DNA of 64,000 nt from Chryseobacterium taeanense (GTDB taxonomy: Bacteria > Bacteroidota > Bacteroidia > Flavobacteriales > Weeksellaceae), in contig NZ_FNDW01000008.1 in NCBI RefSeq assembly GCF_900099685.1, positions 100,138 through 164,137 on the forward strand. Direction: 5' to 3'. Shown here in pieces: positions 23,003 through 30,781 of this stretch. Position 1 is the stretch's first letter. The number at the start of each line of letters is the position of its first letter. Made by a program: the position numbers and the translations under genes. The notes under the pieces were generated by a model. The model saw nothing but the letters and a program-made list of their open reading frames with translations, was not told the DNA's origin and ran no database searches.

Positions 23003-23453
23003 ATTTTCTTAAAGCTTCATCAATCGATTTATCTATAAAGTCACTGAAAGAATTAAATACCTTTTTATAATATACGTATTCTCCTTTTTCATTTTTATGA
23101 AATTTATCTTCTGCATATATATAAATAGGCGGGTTTTCACCTTCGACAAAAAAAAACAAGCATTGATCATTTCCATAATTTGCAAACGCAAAAAATGGTT
23201 TCAAATCTAAATTTACTTCGTCCATACTTTCTTTAATATTTTCTTGTGTCCAATCTAAATACTCAGTTATTGTATCCCAATCTATGGCATTTTGAAATTC
23301 TCCTCCTAAAAAAAGAAATTCTTTATAAGCTTTTGGAAATGTGACATTGAATTTTTGTTCTAATTTTTCTATTTCTTGTTCTGATATTCCTCGATTTTCC
23401 CAACTACCAATTTTGGGGGTATTTTTCATTTTGGTTAAGTATTCTATTTGCAT
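23001..23453 (-). CDS. SUKH (SMI1/KNR4) family immunity protein, unit 3
   Basis: A 150-aa single-domain protein. SEQEIEKLEQKFNVTFPKAY and KEFLFLGGEFQNA are the SMI1/KNR4 (SUKH-1) signature: the acidic helix, the F/L-P-x-x-Y turn and the F-L strand followed by GG. SUKH proteins are the commonest immunity proteins of bacterial polymorphic toxins and bind many toxin folds, deaminases included (Zhang et al., Aravind group). It starts 9 bp after the frameshifted toxin tip of its own unit and ends in a terminator. It is a paralogue of the two upstream genes (strongly alike in the first 40 residues and the central NVNL/NLDLKPFFAFA part) with divergence in the C-terminal half. Confidence 0.85.
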   Translation of the reverse strand: MQIEYLTKMKNTPKIGSWENRGISEQEIEKLEQKFNVTFPKAYKEFLFLGGEFQNAIDWDTITEYLDWTQENIKESMDEVNLDLKPFFAFANYGNDQCLFFFVEGENPPIYIYAEDKFHKNEKGEYVYYKKVFNSFSDFIDKSIDEALRK

Positions 23454-23462
23454 TTTTTTAAT

Positions 23463-23722
23463 TTAAGGTTTTTTTATTTTTAATTTAGGGTAAAGATTCT
23501 CTAAAATCTGAATTTTTTCTGCTCCACTACTATAAATATTAATTTTTGCATTATATTTTGCTGAAACACGTTCATCTGTCCACTACACACATGACAAGGA
23601 TCCAAAATAGTTTGCAACTCAACTTCTATTTTCAAATCAGCAGTTGTCTTTGCATCAAATTGTTTCATGAGTTCTTTAATATGAATATGCTCAAACTCTC
23701 TGGAAGTTTTGCTTTCGGTATC
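23463..23722 (-). pseudogene. Orphan toxin tip 3: deaminase-like C-terminal fragment with a 1-nt frameshift
   Basis: Read on the minus strand, the fragment starts right after a terminator with DTESKTSREFEHIHIKEL, the same point in the fold as DTENK in the full toxin, and continues through LKIEVELQTILDPCHVC. Near 23562 one base is missing from the codon before AKYN, so the present frame runs off. In the next frame the expected ending resumes (AKYNAKINIYSSGAE, then LYPKLKIKKP and a stop at 23463). No full N-terminus or own promoter is seen. The D-x-E and PCxxC residues are intact upstream of the lesion. It lies 9 bp before its immunity gene. Confidence 0.8.
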
Positions 23723-23729
23723 TAAAAAT

Positions 23730-23762
23730 AAAAAAGAGACTGTATTAAACAACCTCTTTTTT
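23730..23762 (-). terminator. Terminator closing toxin/immunity unit 2
   Basis: AAAAAAGAG / CTCTTTTTT arms, T-rich on the minus-strand side, located between immunity gene 2 and orphan tip 3. Confidence 0.8.
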
Positions 23763-23767
23763 AAATA

Positions 23768-24220
23768 TTATTTACTCAATGCATAATCAATAGATCTATC
23801 AATATACTCACTGAAGGAGTTTCTAAATTTGGAGTAAAATACCTCTTTACCTTCTTCTTCTATTTTATCTTCGTAATATGCGTAAACGGGTGGGTTTTCA
23901 TCTCCGTTTAGAAAGAAAAACAAACATTGGTCTCTTTCATAATTTGCAAACGCAAAAAATGGTTTCAAATCTAAATTTACTTCGTCCATACTTTCTTTAA
24001 TATTTTCTTGCATCCAATCTAAATATTGAGAATCTGTATTCCAATCGTCAATACAATTTTGATATTTGCCTCCTAAAAACAAGAATTCTTTGTAGGCTTT
24101 CGGAAATTTTATATTAAGCTTTTGTTCTAGTTTTTCTATTTCCGTTTCACTATTCCCTTTATTTTCATTCCCTTTTATTATGGGAGTGTTTTTCATTTTT
24201 TTTAAATATTCTATTTGCAT
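23768..24220 (-). CDS. SUKH (SMI1/KNR4) family immunity protein, unit 2
   Basis: A 150-aa SUKH protein with IEKLEQKLNIKFPKAYKEFL and FLGGKYQNCIDDWN, close to the unit 1 protein at the N-terminus, and a C-terminal half more like unit 3 (ESMDEVNLDLKPFFAFANY, identical in units 2 and 3). This mosaic resemblance suggests recombination between the copies. It starts 9 bp after orphan tip 2 and is followed by a terminator. As its partner tip is broken, it may now protect against related toxins from sister cells (inference). Confidence 0.85.
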   Translation of the reverse strand: MQIEYLKKMKNTPIIKGNENKGNSETEIEKLEQKLNIKFPKAYKEFLFLGGKYQNCIDDWNTDSQYLDWMQENIKESMDEVNLDLKPFFAFANYERDQCLFFFLNGDENPPVYAYYEDKIEEEGKEVFYSKFRNSFSEYIDRSIDYALSK

Positions 24221-24229
24221 AATATATTT

Positions 24230-24487
24230 TTAAGGGTTTTCTATTTTTAATTGTGGATATAAATCATTCAAACTTTTACTATCCTTTGCTCCACTACTAT
24301 AAATTGTACTATTAGCATTATATTTGGCTTGAAAAACATTCATTTGTCCTTGACAAATTTTACATGGATCCAAAATAGTTTGCAACTCTGCTTCTATTTT
24401 TAAATCATTGCCGGATTTGTAACCAATTGAGTTGTTATTTCTTTAGATGAAATTCTTCAACTCACGAAAAAATTCACTTTTATTATC
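24230..24487 (-). pseudogene. Orphan toxin tip 2: deaminase-like C-terminal fragment with an in-frame stop
   Basis: On the minus strand it begins directly after a terminator with DNKSEFFRELKNFI, then TAA at 24445-24443, and then stays in the same frame: SGNDLKIEAELQTILDPC, KICQGQMNVFQAKYNAN and the usual end LYPQLKIENP. The catalytic D-x-E is lost (D-N-K) and the stop breaks the frame, so the copy is inactive by two lesions. It lies 9 bp before immunity gene 2. No ATG or N-terminal region is present. Confidence 0.8.
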
Positions 24488-24488
24488 T

Positions 24489-24521
24489 AAAAAAAGAGGC
24501 TGTTATTACAACCTCTTTTTT
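24489..24521 (-). terminator. Terminator closing toxin/immunity unit 1
   Basis: AAAAAAAGAGG / CCTCTTTTTT arms with a CTG...CA inner part; T-rich tail on the minus strand. It separates immunity gene 1 from orphan tip 2. Confidence 0.85.
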
Positions 24522-24526
24522 AGATA

Positions 24527-24985
24527 CTATTTACTTAAAGCTTCATCAATTGACTTATCTATACAATCACTGAAAGAATTGAATAATTTTTTATAATATA
24601 CATATTCTCCATTATTATTTTTGTGAAATTTCTCTTCCGCATATATATATACAGAAGGATTCTCGCCTTCATTTAAAAAGAAGAATAAGCATTGATCTGT
24701 ATCATAAGCAGCGAAGACAAATATTGGGCTTAAGACTAAATTTACATTGGACATACTTTCATGTAGATTTTCTTGTTTCCAATCTAAATATAGATAATCG
24801 GTATCCCAATCGTCAATACAGTTTTGATATTTGCCTCCCAAAAAAAGAAATTCTTTGTAGGCTTTCGGAAACTGAATATTAAACTTCTGTTCTAATTTTT
24901 CTATTTCCTGTTCAGAAATTCCTCTATTTTGATCTCCTTTTATAATAGGAGTATTTTTCATCTGTGTTAAATATTCTATTTGCAT
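24527..24985 (-). CDS. SUKH (SMI1/KNR4) family immunity protein, unit 1 (cognate to the full-length toxin)
   Basis: A 152-aa SUKH protein with ISEQEIEKLEQKFNIQFPKA, FLFLGGKYQNCIDDWDTDYL and CLFFFLNEGENPSVYIYAEE. It lies 13 bp downstream of the 612-aa toxin gene on the same strand and ends at a terminator, so toxin and immunity share a transcript, as needed for self-protection. Its middle part (HESMSNVNLVLSPIFVFAAY) differs from units 2 and 3, where a protein must fit its own toxin tip. It is cytoplasmic with no signal peptide. Confidence 0.88.
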   Translation of the reverse strand: MQIEYLTQMKNTPIIKGDQNRGISEQEIEKLEQKFNIQFPKAYKEFLFLGGKYQNCIDDWDTDYLYLDWKQENLHESMSNVNLVLSPIFVFAAYDTDQCLFFFLNEGENPSVYIYAEEKFHKNNNGEYVYYKKLFNSFSDCIDKSIDEALSK

Positions 24986-24998
24986 AAAATCTTAATTT

Positions 24999-26837
24999 TT
25001 ATGGTTTTTCTACTTTTAAATTCGGATATAAATCATTCAGTCTTTTTGTGTCTTTCGCTCCGCTACTATATGTAGTAACTTTTGAATTGTATTTTGCTTC
25101 AAAAATACTTATCTGTCCCTGACAAATGTGGCATGGATCTAAAATAGTCTGTAATTCAACTTCTATTTTTAAATCATCGGCGGATTTAGCACCTAAACTT
25201 TCCATAATTTTTTGTAAATGGTAATCTTCAAATTCTCGAAGCAATTTATTTTCTGTATCTTTAAATCTTCCTGCATGTTTTTCAACTGTTGTATCAATAA
25301 AATCATCCAAAGTCTCTCCTGCTCTTAATTTTGGCTTTTTAGAAAAACCATATTTGCTGTTTAAAATGCCGATGTTTTCTCCAGAATATGCTTTTAATTC
25401 TACAATTCTTACTCTTCTTCTATAAGAAACTCTAAATTTAGCAACTGCAATATTAGCACCGCTTAATTTTTTTTGCACAATTAATTGTTCTTCCTTGGTA
25501 AGTCCACGCAAAAATGCGCCTTCTCCTTTTTTTACCTTTACCAAATCTTCTAACCTTCCCAATGAAAGATTACGCATCCCGAATTTAGGATTTTTCTTGG
25601 CAACTTCAGTAATGTGTTCTATTCTTTTCAGCACTTTTTCTTTGGTGCCTTTAAACAATATCACTTTATCGGAAATCAAAGCCCATTCGTCTGCTGTTCT
25701 CTCTACTCTTAATCCTAATCTGTAGGCTAAAAATATCAATTCGCTTTTTAATGATAGTTTGGATAAGGCATTGGAAAAAAACTCATAAGCCGAAGTAGAT
25801 TTTACACCTTGTGCGGCTTTTGGTAATGGTAATAGTAATGTTAGCAACATTGTAATTTCATAACAATGTTGGTATGAGAGTTTGTAGATAGATCCACTAC
25901 TATTCTCCTTATCATACTGTACAATGAGATCTTTTAGTTTAGAAAAGTTTTCAAAAACATCAATAATGAGTCTCACAAATTTTTTGATATTTGCTCTATC
26001 AGTAAGAATCTCATACAACCCTGGAAATAAAAGAAAAAGTCCTTCAAACGAATCTACCAAAGCATTCCAGAATCCGCAAAACTCTGCATTAAAGGCAAAT
26101 ACCCAATTCACTTCTTTTTCCGGAATATTATAGTACTCCAAATCTTCTTTGGAAACTGTGTAGTTTTCAATAAGCGTTGTTGGATTAATCCCAAATGCCT
26201 GTAGAAAAGAATCGTTGAACACCGGATCAAAATTGGATAGGTAGGGAAGATAGTTGTACTCTTGGAATCTATATTTTAGAATATTTTTTGCTTCATCCTT
26301 TAATCCGTTGATAAAATATTTGAGCGTAGTAGTGATGCCTATATTTTCGAAAATCCAGTCGATTATTTTCTGATAATTAGCTTCTGAAGCAAATTCCAGA
26401 TTCATGGCATTGTGGATTTTAGCTTCCGTAAGCCGATAATGGTTAAAGTTTGGTTTTGTTTGATATAGGCTCAAAACTTTTTGGCTTATATTTTTCTTAA
26501 ATTCATTTAATTCCGGGTTTATTATTTTCTTTCCGTTGGATTCGATTAAATATCCTCCTGTTGAAAATACTTTGGTATTAAGTTTAATATCATCGAAAAT
26601 ATCACTCCCAAAATTGCACACCACTTGTTCTACTTCATTTTCTTTATGATTTGAAAATAAATGAAATAATATGAGATTAGAATCTTTGCCCTCTAGAAAC
26701 CAAAAAGCATTATTCATTATATTTTTTAATCTTTCGTAGTCAGATTCTAAAAAAGCCGTGTAATTATCAATACCAGAATCCCTGTCAGGAGTTGTTTCAA
26801 TAATTGTTATTCTTTTTTCTTTGTTTAAATCTTCCAT
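24999..26837 (-). CDS. Polymorphic toxin with a C-terminal deaminase-like domain
   Basis: A 612-aa protein in two parts. Residues about 1-400 are an unrecognised helical region without signal peptide; two hydrophobic stretches (about 254-278, and 326-342 with MLLTLLLPLPKAA) might enter membranes. The C-terminal toxin part is about 460-612. Its key residues fit the deaminase fold in the variant D-x-E form: HAGRFKDTENKLLREFED (Asp527 as metal ligand, Glu529 as proton shuttle) and LDPCHICQGQISIFEAKYN (Cys569, Cys572), then a strand and helix ending YSSGAKDTKRLNDLYPNL. Such domains are tips of bacterial conflict toxins that deaminate nucleic acids or nucleotides. A SUKH immunity gene follows at once. 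The substrate cannot be read from the sequence. Confidence 0.75.
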   Translation of the reverse strand: MEDLNKEKRITIIETTPDRDSGIDNYTAFLESDYERLKNIMNNAFWFLEGKDSNLILFHLFSNHKENEVEQVVCNFGSDIFDDIKLNTKVFSTGGYLIESNGKKIINPELNEFKKNISQKVLSLYQTKPNFNHYRLTEAKIHNAMNLEFASEANYQKIIDWIFENIGITTTLKYFINGLKDEAKNILKYRFQEYNYLPYLSNFDPVFNDSFLQAFGINPTTLIENYTVSKEDLEYYNIPEKEVNWVFAFNAEFCGFWNALVDSFEGLFLLFPGLYEILTDRANIKKFVRLIIDVFENFSKLKDLIVQYDKENSSGSIYKLSYQHCYEITMLLTLLLPLPKAAQGVKSTSAYEFFSNALSKLSLKSELIFLAYRLGLRVERTADEWALISDKVILFKGTKEKVLKRIEHITEVAKKNPKFGMRNLSLGRLEDLVKVKKGEGAFLRGLTKEEQLIVQKKLSGANIAVAKFRVSYRRRVRIVELKAYSGENIGILNSKYGFSKKPKLRAGETLDDFIDTTVEKHAGRFKDTENKLLREFEDYHLQKIMESLGAKSADDLKIEVELQTILDPCHICQGQISIFEAKYNSKVTTYSSGAKDTKRLNDLYPNLKVEKP

Positions 26838-26839
26838 TT

Positions 26840-27037
26840 TTATTGATATTTGAGATTGATCGCTTCGGAATATTCCTGATAAGAGATCTTATCAATATCA
26901 ACATTTGGAAAGTTGCCTGCAACTGAATGATATTTCGCTTTTTTCTCCAAGAAAAAACGATATGAGTTTGCTGCATTTCTTACATTAAATCCCAATGCTT
27001 TTATTTTAGGAATTTCTAAAGGTTTTATTATACTCAT
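26840..27037 (-). CDS. Small protein of 65 aa upstream of the toxin, family unknown
   Basis: The protein is 65 aa from ATG 27037 (MSIIKPLEIPKIKALGFNVR). An earlier in-frame ATG at 27088 lies inside the terminator hairpin of the upstream gene and is rejected. The protein is basic and helical, with NAANSYRFFLEKKAKYHSV and ISYQEYSEAINLKYQ. Its stop codon is 2 bp from the toxin ATG, so the two must be translated together. An adaptor or chaperone for toxin loading would fit such a position and size, but this is inference only. Confidence 0.65.
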   Translation of the reverse strand: MSIIKPLEIPKIKALGFNVRNAANSYRFFLEKKAKYHSVAGNFPNVDIDKISYQEYSEAINLKYQ

Positions 27038-27056
27038 TTTGTAAATGTTAAATGGT

Positions 27057-27090
27057 TTAAAAATAGAAATGGCGGCAGAAACCGCCATTT
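27057..27090 (-). terminator. Terminator after the 1226-aa gene
   Basis: AAATGGCGG / CCGCCATTT pairs perfectly around six bases; on the minus strand CTATTTTT follows. It stands between the large gene and the 65-aa/toxin pair, so the latter needs read-through or its own promoter. Confidence 0.8.
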
Positions 27091-27100
27091 CATATATTAA

Positions 27101-30100
27101 TTAATCTAAAGTACTTGTTGTTACACCTCCTCCAATCATATTAATATCTTGTGGTTTTCCAAAAGCACTGCTTCCTTCTAATTCCAAAGGATTTTCACAG
27201 TTTTTAGGATCATCCGGGAAGATTGGTAAGGCATCATCCACTATAAGACCTGCAGAACCAGCCTGAAGAATAGTAAGCGTTGTAGGAATTCTTGTAATCC
27301 AATACTTACCTTGCGGTTTGCCAGTAGGCTGTCGCATTTCATCTACAATACTCATATACATTGGGTCTCCGATCACAGGAACGGCACCGCCATTCCATAT
27401 GATGCCTGTTTCAAGGAAGAATTGTACAGCAGTTTCAAAGCCGGGCTTTACGGTAACGATAATTCTTGCCATTCCCGCCTGAAGGAAACTTCTGAAAAGA
27501 GGATCCATACTTTCGGTAAGGTAGAATTCCTGCCAGCTTTTGCGGTTTGCCCAGTAATACGGATAGAAAGTATAATCCATGATTTCCCACTCGAACGCCT
27601 GTTCCATGAACTTGGCCAACGCAGCATACTGATCAAGGTTATCATTTAAATACACCTGGAAATTATCCATTTTAGTATTGTCATTCAGTGCATTTGTAGT
27701 TTCCTGTCCCAGTGTATTCAGGTAATCCTGCAACAGATAAGCGATACAGTTGTGCTTTAACGTATCATGCTCCATATAACGGTAGAAGTTTCCTTCCTTT
27801 TCTTTCGCTTCGGCTTCTTTTTCCTTATACTCGGCATCCAATTTTGCCTGCTCTTCCTGAAATGCTTTGTATGCTTCATCGTACGCTTTGATGATGGCGT
27901 TGAAGTTTTCAATTTTCCACTGAAGCATATAATCGTCAGAAAGTTCACATTCAAATACAAAAGAAACATTAAAAGAATCTGCACCACGACCATGATAGTT
28001 GAACGGATATGAGCCGGTTATGTTCAATCCATTCACATTATAGCTCCCGTCATTGGAGCCGCGTCCTACATCCGGAAGATCAAGCATTCCGCCCTGGAAA
28101 TTATCTACGCTCATTCCTCGTCTGTCATATCCGTAATTCACTTTTACTTTTTTCCCGGCATAGTTCTGAGGCATATCCAGCATCATTATTTTATTACCCC
28201 AATCTCCGCTGAGCTTGATATATTGCAATCCTATTACATGCTGAATTTTCTCTTGAGGAAGACTTGTAAGCGTAATTCCGTAGATTCCTGCCCAATATTG
28301 CAACAATTCCTTAGTCGCTGTTTTGGGACTATTCATTGTGTTAGGTGCAGGGGCTGTTCTCGGATCTACCGGGGCAGTCAACACCTGAGATTTGGATACA
28401 GCAACGGCCAGGCGATGTAGTCTTGAAGGTTCCGGAACCATAAATTCAAACATGGTACGTACACCATAGTTATAAATCTGGTTTTTCATCTTTTTATCAA
28501 TCCATCGGTACACCCCTGTAATGTGTTTAGGCTGCGCTGCTTCAGCATCGTCCGTTTTAGTTACTTTTCCTCTGTTATCAAATTCATGAACATTGGTTTC
28601 TGTATATTCTTTGATGATTTTTTGCACCCTCTCGTCGGATACTTTGGTCAATACCCTTTCCATTGCTCTTTCTGTAATTTCCTGAGATTTGGCAACGGCT
28701 TGTCTCGTACTGTCATGCTGTGCGGTATTGTTGGCATAATCAGCACCTGTCTCTAATGTCCATCCCCAGGCTTTTCCGCTTGCTCTTGTATGCGCCTGAA
28801 AACTTTGTTGCTTATCCAGTTCTTTCGCCACTTCCGTCTGCATATCTGTTCTGGAAGTTTTGGAAGTATCGGAAATTTTTTCGGTTTCCTGAGATTTTGA
28901 TGTCGTATCTGTAATTTCGGAGTAATCTCTGGCCACGGAAGATTTGTGTCTCAGCTCGCTTGCCATGACGTTCTCAATATTAGACACTTCCCCAGGAACA
29001 TATGCATGAACACTCTGTACCACTTTCAGATAATCTGCAACTCCTAATCTTTTAATTCCGAAATTTTTACGCTTCTGAATTTTTACATTTTCCGTCTCGT
29101 CAGGATTTTCTACCACACCTCTTTTTAAAGTAAGCATGCCGGTAAGATTTAAATCTTCTTTAACTGTTTGATTTCCCAGGTCTGCGTAGGCCAGGCTTCC
29201 GTTATCAAAAATAATTTCTATTCGGAAAGAAAGGTTTAGCCTGAACTTGTTAATAAGGCTCGCTGGCAATGTAATTTTATCATTGATGACCGGAATATTG
29301 CTGAAACTTTCTTCAAAACTTCCTGCAGTATCGGTGGTGGTAATAATTTTTGCTGTAGCCACACTCCATGAAGTATCTTCAACTTCAAAAGAAAAATTAA
29401 TAAATCCTCCGGTACCTAAAAACCCGTAAGCATTATGAGCAAAAAAGCTATAAGCCATTGACGTCCTTGATGTACTCTGCACTACCGGGACAGATGCGCC
29501 GGCAAGATTAATATACTGCTGTTGCTGAAGGGGCGAACTTTCCAATGCAGCCTGTATGTTAGAAGAAATATTGTTTCCTACGATGTGTAAAGCATCATTA
29601 TAAGTCTGTAATTCGTCATCAAGAATAATATCCTGAGAACCAATCCTCATGGTATTGTCGGAAAGGATTCTGATTCCTTCTTTTACAACTTCTTCAAAGG
29701 CTTTTTTATGATCGAATTCAGCAAAAAGCTTAATGAACGTATCAAAAGATTCACCTGAAAGATTTTCTTTCAGATCCTGTAAATTAATTTCTTTTTTATA
29801 GGAGAATTCAAAAGGTTTTACTTCATATCGCCTTAACTCATCGTAGAGAAGGATTTTTTCTTCTTCAGGGGTTTCTTCCGTAATCTTGGTCTTGACCTCT
29901 GCCAATTTCATGGCGTAGACATCCAGCGCTTCCCTATTTTCTTCCTGATATCTTGTGAACTGATCCTGATAAACCTGGTGTCTCAATTTATGATATTCTT
30001 TCTGAAGTTTTTCCAGTTCTGCGTAAAACTTTTCGAGTGCTTCTTTTTGATGAATTGCTTTATTGGCCGTTACTAAAGTTTGTGCTTCAGATTCTAATCT

Positions 30101-30781
30101 TTGCATTGCTTTTGTACTCAGAACAGTAGTGGAATCTCCGGCCGCGATTCTTGAAGAATCAGATCCTAAAGCAGCAGTATCATCAGAAAATAAAGACTTT
30201 GGCAATACGATTTTTCCGTCTAAAGCTTTTTCCAATGGTTTTTCTCCGTTGATTTTAATGATTTCAGCATCCGTTAAATTCATACTTTGTGCAAAACCAA
30301 GATGAATTGCCATTAAAATATGGCTGATTGCCTCTTTTACATAGAAGTCTGCCTGAGTAACAATCTGAAAAATATAGTTGTTCCAAAGCGCAGTAAATAT
30401 TTCGACTCCCTTGGCTGTTAGCTCTTTATTGTCATCAGTGAGACTTTTATAATAATCTTTTACATAAGCCCATTCATCAGATTGAATTTCTTCTTTTTTA
30501 GAAACCTTTCTTCCGATAATCAAAAGTTTTCCGAATTCGCCTTCTTCAATTTTTTTTTCAGTATCAAATCCCGAATTGCTGAATGTTGCTGCTTTTTTCA
30601 CCATTTCTCCGAGTTTTGAAGCTCTTGAATATTTTCCTGCAACAGCAGTATCAAAGACACCTGATGCTCCTTTTGGTCTATGAATAAACCCTAAGTTTTT
30701 TTCTTTGGTTTCTGTTAATTGTGGGTTTCTTAAGCTTACGAATCTGAATAGCGTCTGAGACGCATTGTTGTTTGTTGACAT
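27101..30781 (-). CDS. Large protein of 1226 aa, family not recognised, partner of the toxin locus
   Basis: There is no signal peptide, no sorting domain and no clear TM segment, so it is soluble or exported by an unknown route. Visible parts: a basic N-terminus; coiled coils at about 225-305 and 955-1000; a beta-rich region at about 440-560; a conserved-looking block near 580-605 (IKRLGVADYLKVV, then AYVPGEVSNIENVMASE); a Ser/Thr/Glu-rich polar stretch (615-655); a core at 755-790 (ITGVYRWIDKKMKN, FEFMVPEPS); a beta-rich domain around 855-950; and a C-terminal aromatic domain (1063-1150: WEIMDYTFYPYYWANRKSW, DPLFRSFLQAGMARIIVTV). It ends in a Gly/Thr tail. The size, coiled coils and place before a toxin suggest a delivery or scaffold component; this is unproven. 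Confidence 0.6.
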   Translation of the reverse strand: MSTNNNASQTLFRFVSLRNPQLTETKEKNLGFIHRPKGASGVFDTAVAGKYSRASKLGEMVKKAATFSNSGFDTEKKIEEGEFGKLLIIGRKVSKKEEIQSDEWAYVKDYYKSLTDDNKELTAKGVEIFTALWNNYIFQIVTQADFYVKEAISHILMAIHLGFAQSMNLTDAEIIKINGEKPLEKALDGKIVLPKSLFSDDTAALGSDSSRIAAGDSTTVLSTKAMQRLESEAQTLVTANKAIHQKEALEKFYAELEKLQKEYHKLRHQVYQDQFTRYQEENREALDVYAMKLAEVKTKITEETPEEEKILLYDELRRYEVKPFEFSYKKEINLQDLKENLSGESFDTFIKLFAEFDHKKAFEEVVKEGIRILSDNTMRIGSQDIILDDELQTYNDALHIVGNNISSNIQAALESSPLQQQQYINLAGASVPVVQSTSRTSMAYSFFAHNAYGFLGTGGFINFSFEVEDTSWSVATAKIITTTDTAGSFEESFSNIPVINDKITLPASLINKFRLNLSFRIEIIFDNGSLAYADLGNQTVKEDLNLTGMLTLKRGVVENPDETENVKIQKRKNFGIKRLGVADYLKVVQSVHAYVPGEVSNIENVMASELRHKSSVARDYSEITDTTSKSQETEKISDTSKTSRTDMQTEVAKELDKQQSFQAHTRASGKAWGWTLETGADYANNTAQHDSTRQAVAKSQEITERAMERVLTKVSDERVQKIIKEYTETNVHEFDNRGKVTKTDDAEAAQPKHITGVYRWIDKKMKNQIYNYGVRTMFEFMVPEPSRLHRLAVAVSKSQVLTAPVDPRTAPAPNTMNSPKTATKELLQYWAGIYGITLTSLPQEKIQHVIGLQYIKLSGDWGNKIMMLDMPQNYAGKKVKVNYGYDRRGMSVDNFQGGMLDLPDVGRGSNDGSYNVNGLNITGSYPFNYHGRGADSFNVSFVFECELSDDYMLQWKIENFNAIIKAYDEAYKAFQEEQAKLDAEYKEKEAEAKEKEGNFYRYMEHDTLKHNCIAYLLQDYLNTLGQETTNALNDNTKMDNFQVYLNDNLDQYAALAKFMEQAFEWEIMDYTFYPYYWANRKSWQEFYLTESMDPLFRSFLQAGMARIIVTVKPGFETAVQFFLETGIIWNGGAVPVIGDPMYMSIVDEMRQPTGKPQGKYWITRIPTTLTILQAGSAGLIVDDALPIFPDDPKNCENPLELEGSSAFGKPQDINMIGGGVTTSTLD

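Noticed and set aside
22977..24985. Repeated units considered as a CRISPR array.
   Set aside because: The repeats are about 0.75 kb coding units, not short direct repeats with unique spacers; no cas genes are in the window.
27038..27088. Earlier ATG giving an 82-aa version of the small protein before the toxin.
   Set aside because: The codon lies inside the terminator hairpin of the 1226-aa gene; ATG 27037 is the better start.
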